A stretch of 64,000 bases of DNA from Leptofilum sp965223285 (GTDB lineage: Bacteria; Chloroflexota; Anaerolineae; Promineifilales; Promineifilaceae). Of this stretch, positions 53,472 to 61,341 are shown in pieces (position 1 is the stretch's first letter; every line of letters starts with the position of its first letter). The notes under the pieces are model-generated. The model did no database searches, was not told the origin of the DNA, and saw only the letters and a list, made by a program, of their open reading frames with translations. Location of the stretch: positions 6,262,001 through 6,326,000 of the forward strand of contig NZ_OZ244997.1 of the NCBI RefSeq assembly GCF_965223285.1. Reading direction: 5' to 3'. A program made the position numbers and the translations under genes.

Positions 53472-56400
53472 TTATCGAACGCGCTGGCGTCTTTGGCGAC
53501 GCTGCATCATGGCCTCTCTGCGGCTGGCAGCGCGATCTACGCTTTGCTCAACCGCTTTTTGTGCGCCATTCGTACCATTGGCATCCTCATTCAGGTAATC
53601 AGCCAATGTGCGAATGGTTGGGAAGCGGAACATATCTGTAATGGAGATTTCTTTGTCCACAACTTCCTTGAGTTGCCGATGAGCCTGTACTGTGAGCAGT
53701 GAGTGGCCACCCAGATCAAAGAAGTTGTCATTAAGACCTACCTGCGGCACGTTGAGCAACTGCTGCCAAATTTCGGCAATCTTTTGCTCCAGGTCGTTGG
53801 TGGGAGCAACATACGTGGTTTGCGGTTCAACTAGCACTTGATCTGGCGCGGGCAATGCTTTGCGGTCGGTCTTTTTGTTGGGCGTGAGCGGGAAGCTGCT
53901 CATGGGTACGTAAGTGGCTGGCACCATGAACTCTGGCAAGTCAGCGCGAAGTGCTTCTTTGAAAGCCGCCCCATCCAACTTCTGACCTGCCTGCATAATG
54001 ACGTAGGCCACCAAACGCTTGTCGCCAGGTGTGTCTTCACGCGCAACAACCACAGCTTCACGGACAGAATCTTGCGCATTGAGCAGGGCTTCAATTTCGC
54101 CCAACTCAATGCGGTAACCGCGTAGCTTCACCTGGAAGTCGGCACGACCAAGGAAGTCGATATTGCCATCAGCACGATAGCGGGCTAAATCACCCGTGGC
54201 ATACATGCGCGCCTGTGAATCTTCACGGAATGGGTCTTTAACAAACCGCTCAGCAGTCAGTTTGGGCCGATTATGGTAGCCGCGCACGACCCCGTCGCCG
54301 CCGATGTACAGATCGCCAGCGACGCCAACGGGAACGGGCTGCATCTGTGCATCCAGAATGTAAATTTGGGTGTTGGCAATGGGTGTGCCGATGGGAACGG
54401 CCGTTTCTTCCCCAGTCACCTCATAAGTAGATGACCAAATCGTCGTTTCGGTCGGGCCATACATGTTAATGACTTTGCCCGACACAATATGTTTCAACTG
54501 CTGGGCCAGGGCTGTGGGCAATGCTTCGCCGCCTACCATCATCGTCTGCACGTTGCCCAACGCTGCTACGTTCCGCTCATCCAACAGCAACATACTGGCC
54601 ATAGACGGGGTGCATTGGAAATGCGTCACGTCATGCCGCTCAATTTGGGCCGGGATGGAAAAATCTTCGGTAGCCAGCTTTGGCTCTGCCAGATTCTTGA
54701 GCTCATTCAGCCGATCCAGATGTTCCAAAACGACGCTGGAAGGCACACCATAATCTATGAGGCAGGCGATGTCATCTACATCAATCTCTTTGAGGCGGTT
54801 GACCATGTGTAGTGCCGAGCGGGGCGTTCCGAAAAGGCCACTGGTCTCAAAATACCGCTCAAAGGCGAAGTTGAGCAGGGCATCCACATCTTCGGGCGTC
54901 AATTCTTCTTCATCAAACACCTCAAACGGGCTTCTGCCAGTGGCGGCCGCTTTCTCTTTGAAGGTGGGGAAGTGCCAGGCGGCGGCACGCACCAGATTCA
55001 TGGCGCTGCTGAGATATTGCTTCATTGGTTCGCGCACGATTTCGCGCACTTCGTCTACGTCATCGCCAATGAAGGTGTGAAGCATGAGGGAGACGGTGCC
55101 TTTACCTGCATGTCCAGCCTGGGCGTAGGCGTCACGATAGACTTGCACTTTTTCGGCTAATTCGTCCACGCTTTGCCCCAGCAAGTGGGTTAGGATGTTG
55201 TAGCCTCGTTCCCCCGCCATGCGGAAGGTTTCCGGGTTGCCTGCGGCGGTAATCCAGATGGGCAGTTCGTTTTGGACGGGATGGGGCAGCGTTTTGACTT
55301 CCACATCCTTACCTAAGTCATTCTGCATGGTAATAGAACCGCCGCGCCACAGCTCTTTCACAATCTCGATGTCGCGGAACATGATTTCCTTGCGCTGGGC
55401 GTAGTTGCCGGGGCGGAGAACAAAGTCGTTGGGCTGCCAACCGGCGGCAATGGAGAGACCGACACGGCCGTTTGAAATATTATCGACCACCGACCATTCC
55501 TCGGCCACCCGAATGGGGCTGTGCAGGGGCAGCACGCAGCTACCAGAGCGAATCTGCACATTTTCGGTGATGGCAGCGATGGCCGCGCCGGTTACGGATG
55601 GGTTGGGGTAAAGGCCACCGAAAGCGTGGAAGTGGCGTTCGGGCGTCCAGACGGCCGAAAAACCGTGCTTGTCGCCAAATTTGGCCCCTTCCAGCAGCAG
55701 GTGGTATTTGTTGGTCACGCCTTCTTCGCTCTCGTCGCTGGAAAAGTAGAAGAGGCTAAAGTCGATATGTTTGTCGTTTTTGGGTGGTTCGGGAACGGCC
55801 GTTACATCTTCACGAGTTTTGTCATCAAAAATAACTACTTTGAAACCTCGCGCCAACGTCCAGAACAGTTCCAGAACAGAAATGTCGAAGGAGGTGCTGG
55901 TGACGGCCAGCCAGGTACCGGGCGGATCGTGAGCGATGTCTCCATCGCTAATGCGTGCATCCATGCCCACAAAGAAGTTAACGGCGTTGCCGTGCTGCAC
56001 CATCACGCCCTTAGGTTTGCCAGTAGAACCGGACGTGTAGATGACGTAAGCTAAATTGTGTGACTCTACGCCGCTAAACACATTTTCGCCACTCTGCTCA
56101 GCAATCTGTTCCCAGTCGGCATCCACGCGCACGACCTGAGCTTCATGTGGCGACAGGCTGGCAACCAGATGCTTTTGAGTAAGCAAAACTGGCGTGGCAG
56201 TATCTTCCACCATGAAAGCGATGCGATCTTTGGGATAGGTTGGGTCAAGGGGTAGATAGGCACCACCCGCTTTGTGGATACCTACCAGAGCAACCATCAT
56301 CTCGATGGAACGATCCATAAATACGCCCACGATAGTTTCTGGCCCGACGCCCAAATGGCGCAAATGGCGGGCCATCTGGTTGGCACGGTGGTTAAGTTGG

Positions 56401-58172
56401 CGGTAGGTAATTTGCTGGTCTTCGTAAACGACAGCCACGCTATTTGGCCGTTCGTCTGCCTGGGTCTCTATGAGTTGATGAATGGTAACGGCCGTATCGT
56501 AAGCCACATTCGTATCGTTCCAACCAACCAGCAGCTTTTGGATTTCTGCTGCGGACAAAATAGCGGTTTCAGCCAGGGCGCGGCTGCCATCTTTGGCAGC
56601 ATTTTGCAGGAAGGTGGCAAACTGGGTTTGCATAGCTGCGATGATCTCGGGGGAGTAAACGGCCGTGTCGTACACCCAGGTTATGTTTGTTTGGTCTGGC
56701 GTTAGCAACAAAGCCAGTTCAGTTCCAGGCAGCGGCTGAAATTCAGCCACAGATTGCGTAGATTGGACTAAAACGGGCAACAGTGCGCCATCCAGTTTGG
56801 AACGCAATGCTTTCAGTTCAGGCTGACGCAGGAAGATGTCGCGATTGAATGTTTTGCGCCTACCTTGCAGCATATCCAAATCAGCTTGCAACCCAGCAAC
56901 CGCATCGGCAACGCTAGCACTCTCATCGATTTTCACCTGAAAGGGAACCTGCGTGGCAAAGTAGTTGGCAAAGTCACCAACTTCAGCAGCCAATTGCGGC
57001 AGGCTAAGGGCAATGTCAAAGTTGTTGCTGCCGCTGAGGCGAGCCAGGTAAGCTGCAAAGTTTGCCGTCACGGTTTGGACATCACCCGAAACATCTGTAG
57101 GTAACGGCATGGTCGCCATCTGAAAATTTTGACCAACGACTGTATTGCTTCGGTCGGCGTAGGGCAATTCCACAGAGTTCATCTGGTTCAGGCGGCGCAA
57201 CCAGTACCTTTCTTGCCGAACGATACTCTCGTTGAGGGCTGTCAGGTCGGCAATGGCAGCTGCATCCATGCTGGGGAGATGTTGATTAACGTTAAGCACC
57301 GAAGGGGAAACGGCCGTACCATCCAGCGTTTGCAAGCCAGAAAACACAATCGAGCCGCTGGTAGTAGCGACAGTGAATGATTCATCATCTATAGAAATGA
57401 CTGTGCCAGGAACGGCCGTTGTAGGCTCACCCAGTTTAGCAGAATTAGTGATGAGGAGACGGCCGTTGAGATTTAGTTTTGGCAATGCCAACGGATTGGC
57501 ATAGCCACCAAAATGGAGTGCATTAACTAACGCAACCAGTTTTTCAGCGGGTTGGGTCCAATCGAGCGTGGCCGCGGCTGCGGGACGATCGTTTTTGCCA
57601 AAGTAGGTTTGCTCCGCCAAATTTTGGGCACGGGGCTGCAAGCTATTGCTTTCAATCCCGGTGACAAGTTGAGTGAAGGAAGCGATGCCAGCTTCATATG
57701 CCTTCACATTGAGCGTAAAGGCAGTTTCGCCTTCAGCAATATCAAACAACTGCTGAACGAGGATATCCCCTCTGTCTATGCCACTGCGCATCTCGTGCCA
57801 GGTAACACCGTGTTGCCCTGCCTGATGCAGCAAAGCCCAAGAGGTCGCGTAAAGGCCAGCGAACTTGGGCAGAGGGCCATCATGAAAATTGATGCTGCCT
57901 TTTTGTGGCAGGGCCAAAATCTCATCGGGAATGATGCGCAAGTTCGTAATGCTGAGGAAATAATCAAAAGTTGGCTGTTGAGCCAGTGTATCTGGCAGCT
58001 GTTTGCCGGGTGCAAAAACAGGCAATGCGTTTTCAATTGCCCACTTGGTAATCGTGGTTGATTCGGTAATGACCCCGCGCACATCGTGCCCACGCTCAAG
58101 CAAAATTTCTGTGCATTGGATCAGTAACGACTCCTCTCCCATTACAAAACAGCTAAATAAATTTCCACTCAT
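53472..58172 (-). CDS. NRPS: formyltransferase - half C - A with inserted luciferase-like monooxygenase - PCP
   Basis: The 1566-residue protein begins with a formyltransferase domain (1 to about 290). Asn and His in 'SINFHDGPLPKFAG' near 95 and Asp in 'GIDRGDIL' near 133 match the catalytic triad of methionyl-tRNA formyltransferase. Residues about 320-590 look like the C-terminal half of a condensation domain without HHxxxDG. The A domain starts near 600 ('YTSGSTGKPKG' near 712) and is split near 795 by an FMN-dependent luciferase-like monooxygenase of the MupA/Atu3671 type ('FSAVWTPERHFHAFGG', 'GRVGLSIAAGWQPNDFV'). It resumes near 1135-1165. PCP has 'LGGHSLLTV' near 1487. The specificity residues read DILQMGMIWK, close to the glycine consensus DILQLGLIWK. 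Predicted role: load glycine, formylate or hydroxylate it on the carrier, and pass it on. No TE. Confidence 0.9.
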   Translation of the reverse strand: MSGNLFSCFVMGEESLLIQCTEILLERGHDVRGVITESTTITKWAIENALPVFAPGKQLPDTLAQQPTFDYFLSITNLRIIPDEILALPQKGSINFHDGPLPKFAGLYATSWALLHQAGQHGVTWHEMRSGIDRGDILVQQLFDIAEGETAFTLNVKAYEAGIASFTQLVTGIESNSLQPRAQNLAEQTYFGKNDRPAAAATLDWTQPAEKLVALVNALHFGGYANPLALPKLNLNGRLLITNSAKLGEPTTAVPGTVISIDDESFTVATTSGSIVFSGLQTLDGTAVSPSVLNVNQHLPSMDAAAIADLTALNESIVRQERYWLRRLNQMNSVELPYADRSNTVVGQNFQMATMPLPTDVSGDVQTVTANFAAYLARLSGSNNFDIALSLPQLAAEVGDFANYFATQVPFQVKIDESASVADAVAGLQADLDMLQGRRKTFNRDIFLRQPELKALRSKLDGALLPVLVQSTQSVAEFQPLPGTELALLLTPDQTNITWVYDTAVYSPEIIAAMQTQFATFLQNAAKDGSRALAETAILSAAEIQKLLVGWNDTNVAYDTAVTIHQLIETQADERPNSVAVVYEDQQITYRQLNHRANQMARHLRHLGVGPETIVGVFMDRSIEMMVALVGIHKAGGAYLPLDPTYPKDRIAFMVEDTATPVLLTQKHLVASLSPHEAQVVRVDADWEQIAEQSGENVFSGVESHNLAYVIYTSGSTGKPKGVMVQHGNAVNFFVGMDARISDGDIAHDPPGTWLAVTSTSFDISVLELFWTLARGFKVVIFDDKTREDVTAVPEPPKNDKHIDFSLFYFSSDESEEGVTNKYHLLLEGAKFGDKHGFSAVWTPERHFHAFGGLYPNPSVTGAAIAAITENVQIRSGSCVLPLHSPIRVAEEWSVVDNISNGRVGLSIAAGWQPNDFVLRPGNYAQRKEIMFRDIEIVKELWRGGSITMQNDLGKDVEVKTLPHPVQNELPIWITAAGNPETFRMAGERGYNILTHLLGQSVDELAEKVQVYRDAYAQAGHAGKGTVSLMLHTFIGDDVDEVREIVREPMKQYLSSAMNLVRAAAWHFPTFKEKAAATGRSPFEVFDEEELTPEDVDALLNFAFERYFETSGLFGTPRSALHMVNRLKEIDVDDIACLIDYGVPSSVVLEHLDRLNELKNLAEPKLATEDFSIPAQIERHDVTHFQCTPSMASMLLLDERNVAALGNVQTMMVGGEALPTALAQQLKHIVSGKVINMYGPTETTIWSSTYEVTGEETAVPIGTPIANTQIYILDAQMQPVPVGVAGDLYIGGDGVVRGYHNRPKLTAERFVKDPFREDSQARMYATGDLARYRADGNIDFLGRADFQVKLRGYRIELGEIEALLNAQDSVREAVVVAREDTPGDKRLVAYVIMQAGQKLDGAAFKEALRADLPEFMVPATYVPMSSFPLTPNKKTDRKALPAPDQVLVEPQTTYVAPTNDLEQKIAEIWQQLLNVPQVGLNDNFFDLGGHSLLTVQAHRQLKEVVDKEISITDMFRFPTIRTLADYLNEDANGTNGAQKAVEQSVDRAASRREAMMQRRQRRQRVR

Positions 58173-58713
58173 AAAATAAATACCTACCTACATCGATGTT
58201 TCAAAATCAATAAACAACGCTTGTCTACCCCTTATAAAGAGGTCATTGAAGGGCAAGCCAATCTCTTTTTTCAATCCTGGTTGGCGAGGCTCACAATCAT
58301 CAGGGGAATAGTTGGGATGTAATTCTGGCTTTTGTTGAGTATGTTTAAGCTATCTGGGAGCTAATACCTTGGGCCAGTTGGCAACAATGATTTTTTAAAA
58401 CTGCGTTTTCCTGATGTTCATAGTTTTCTCAATGAAACGCATTTTGTAATTAAATTCATTATGGGGTTTGGTGGCAGTCGTTTTCAATAGGCTTCTTTTC
58501 TTAACCAGTAAACGGCCGTTTTCAAGCCACAAATTATCCACAATGAAATTAGGATTACACCCTTAAAATACACTCATTTTTTAGCTGAGGATTCTTACGA
58601 TTAGCCTTTCACGCTGGCCGTCATGAACAGCCTTGCCCCCCCCCCCATTGGTGTCTCCTGGAACCAAGGATTTACTCGAGTATAAATTGCATAAAAAATT
58701 TTATGGGAAGTTA
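58173..58713. other. Long intergenic region with an 11-base C tract
   Basis: This 541-base AT-rich gap lies between two cluster genes that read the same way. It holds no ORF that I would call. It contains one ACGGCCGT site near 58510 and a homopolymer of eleven C (58636-58646; G on the coding strand), and many A/T runs that could hold a minus-strand promoter for the formyltransferase NRPS gene. I could not identify a confident -35/-10 pair. Confidence 0.5.
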
Positions 58714-61200
58714 TTATTTCAGCACTTTGACGAAGGCCTTCGCCAAGTTTTGAACGAACGGTTCGTCCATAATTTCATTGTGGTTCCCAGGCAATAAGCA
58801 AACGTTTACATCCGTCGCAACTCGCTGCCAACCCATCTGGGGGTCTTTGGTGTCACGGTACTTATCCCGATTCCCTTCGGTAGATTTGAAGAGCGTTATC
58901 GAACCTGGGTAGCGACTGGGTACATAACAGAAGAAAGCCCGGTTATTGATATGGCTGATTTTTTGAACACGTGCGTCTTCTTTTTGCTGGTTTCCTGCAC
59001 CTGCTTGTGGGTTCCGCACGTTCACTTGCTTGGTGAGGCGATATTTCTGATTAATTAACACCTGCCGAATGCCAACCCAAAACCGATGGCGATTTTGAAT
59101 AAACATTTGCCGCTCCCTTTGGGGAGAAAAACGGAAAATGCGAGCAACCAGCTTGGTAGCAAGGCGAACCCATTTTAAACCAGGATGCTGGGCCGGCGTG
59201 TCAATAATCCCCACAAAGTCAACAGCGTCACCGCGGGCAACAAGCCGTTGTGCCATCTCAAACGCAACTGCGCCACCCATAGAATACCCGCCCAACTGAT
59301 ACGGGCCTTGTGGTTGATGTGTGAGTAACGCTTCAACGTAGTGCGCAGCCATCTCTTCAACTGAGTTGAGCGGCGTGACTTTGCCATCCAAGCCTTTAGC
59401 CTGAAAGGCAAAGATTGGCTGTGTCTCTGGTAGATAGCGTGCCAATTTGGTGAATATTAGCACATGGCCACCACCGCCGTGAACCAGGTAAAGTGGCTTT
59501 TGGTCAGCCGCGCCTTCTTGAATGGTAACAAGGGTAGGCCAGGCTTCGGTACCTGCTTGCTGGCGAAGTTTTTCGGCCAATGCCGCAATGGTACCTGCCT
59601 TAACCAGGGTGGCTAGCGGCAAATATTGGCCTGTTAGCCTTTCTATCTCAGCAAATAGATTCATGGCTTGCCAGGAGGTTCCGCCAAGATCAAAATAGTT
59701 ATCGTAGATGCCGATGCGTGGCACACCAAGGATAGTTTCCCAGAGTTTTTTTAGATCAAGCTCAAGGTGGTCGCGTGGTGGCACGTAAGCTGTGTTGGCT
59801 GTTTTTGTAGTTTCTGGCTGGGATACGGCCGTTTGCAATGCAGAATATGGCAAAACAATCTCAGCCAGCGGGGTATCCCGGTCTTCAAGGAAGCTATTCA
59901 GCAGGATGTGAAACATTTCGATGGCTATTTGCTGCTGTTCTTCAGTGAAGACATCTTGATGGAAATCAAACTTGAGCTTAAAGGTGCCACTTCCTTCAAA
60001 CTCATGGATGTGTAATGCAAAGCTATCGCTGCTGTGCCCAGCGGACAAATGCTCTTGTGCGACCGGTTGGCCGTTGAGGGTAAGCAACGGCCGTCTGTGA
60101 TAGTTGAACATGATGTCATGGGCTTTGCTGTTGAGCGGAATGCTAGAGCCATACTGAGCAAAACGCATCACCCCACGGGTTTGTTTCTTCAGCTTCTGTA
60201 TCAGCGAGGCTGGTGTCTCGTCCGGCTCAATATCTACCACAAAGGGACATAGTTCCATGAGCAGCCCCACGGTCTGGCGAAATGCCTGTGTGGGCCGGTT
60301 GTGCATAGGTGTTAGGAAGGTAAGATGCTTGTTGCCTGTAAGTTGGTAAACCAGCGCAAAATAAACAGCTGCCAAAATATTGAACAGCGTCAGCTCTTCG
60401 GTGAGATCGCGAAAATCTTCAACTGTTGCCAATCCAACCAATTTATTGGCAACTGCTGGGTCTAGCTCAACTATCTGTCTTGTCGTTTGTGTGTTTTTCT
60501 TATTAGCATGCTGCCCAAAAAAATAAAGTGGCTCGGCATCTTCCTGCAACTTTTGCTGCCAGTACCGCTCAGCACGTTGAAAGAGGGCCGAATCCCGAAA
60601 TTCATGCTCATACTCACGGTAAATCTGGTAAGGCGTAACGGCTGGCGGCTTGTTATCCTCTGCTGGGATTACCAGGTTCTCGTAAGTTCGGGCGACTACT
60701 TGGTAGATAAAAAATGAGGAGGCAGCATCAGCAATGATGTGGTGCTGGTTCATCAGCCACAGATGCGCTTCTGGCCCAACCTTTGCCAAGGCAAATTGCA
60801 CCAAACTGTTTTGTAGATCAAAGGGCTGGCAGATAATCTGCTGAAACCAATGGCGTGCGGCCGTTTCTGGGTCTGGTTCCGTCGTCAAATCTCTCATTTG
60901 CAGTGGTGCTTTCAATTGTGATTGCACAATCTGCTGTGGTACGCCATCCACTTTTTGGATGACCGTTCGCAGGGCGTCACTCTGGTCCACAACAGATTGG
61001 AGCGCATGACAAAACAACTCCCCATTAAAAGGCCCAGAAATGGTAAACATGATCGGTGCAGCGTAAAGTGGCACATTGGGCCGGAGCTGATGGCCAGTCC
61101 AATACAACATTTGCATCCGAGTCAAATTGGTGCGGGTATGCAAATTACCTGTGGCTTCCGTCTGGGAAACGGCCGTTGTTTGCACAATGTTTGCTTGCAT
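58714..61200 (-). CDS. C-PCP-TE protein without adenylation domain
   Basis: The 828-residue protein has a condensation-type domain (about 20-450, 'HHIIADAAS' near 152, so His-His-x3-Asp is present but followed by Ala-Ala). A PCP follows ('LGGTSWQAM' near 505), then a type I thioesterase (about 560-828, 'GGYSMGG' near 637 with Ser). There is no A domain, so its carrier must be loaded in trans or by transfer through the C domain. It is a clear paralogue of the next protein upstream (same order, similar length and shared N-terminal MQA). Possible roles are ester or amide capping, or release of a chain. Function not known. Confidence 0.88.
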   Translation of the reverse strand: MQANIVQTTAVSQTEATGNLHTRTNLTRMQMLYWTGHQLRPNVPLYAAPIMFTISGPFNGELFCHALQSVVDQSDALRTVIQKVDGVPQQIVQSQLKAPLQMRDLTTEPDPETAARHWFQQIICQPFDLQNSLVQFALAKVGPEAHLWLMNQHHIIADAASSFFIYQVVARTYENLVIPAEDNKPPAVTPYQIYREYEHEFRDSALFQRAERYWQQKLQEDAEPLYFFGQHANKKNTQTTRQIVELDPAVANKLVGLATVEDFRDLTEELTLFNILAAVYFALVYQLTGNKHLTFLTPMHNRPTQAFRQTVGLLMELCPFVVDIEPDETPASLIQKLKKQTRGVMRFAQYGSSIPLNSKAHDIMFNYHRRPLLTLNGQPVAQEHLSAGHSSDSFALHIHEFEGSGTFKLKFDFHQDVFTEEQQQIAIEMFHILLNSFLEDRDTPLAEIVLPYSALQTAVSQPETTKTANTAYVPPRDHLELDLKKLWETILGVPRIGIYDNYFDLGGTSWQAMNLFAEIERLTGQYLPLATLVKAGTIAALAEKLRQQAGTEAWPTLVTIQEGAADQKPLYLVHGGGGHVLIFTKLARYLPETQPIFAFQAKGLDGKVTPLNSVEEMAAHYVEALLTHQPQGPYQLGGYSMGGAVAFEMAQRLVARGDAVDFVGIIDTPAQHPGLKWVRLATKLVARIFRFSPQRERQMFIQNRHRFWVGIRQVLINQKYRLTKQVNVRNPQAGAGNQQKEDARVQKISHINNRAFFCYVPSRYPGSITLFKSTEGNRDKYRDTKDPQMGWQRVATDVNVCLLPGNHNEIMDEPFVQNLAKAFVKVLK

Positions 61201-61341
61201 TCAGATTGCCAATTCCTGCTTTGTCATCTGGCACATGATGCCAAAAACTTCAATGCCCCTTACCGGAACAACTACTTTGACAAAGGTGCATGTTGTTATG
61301 CCATCAGCAAAACCGTGGGCTTGCCGATTACACAACTTTTC

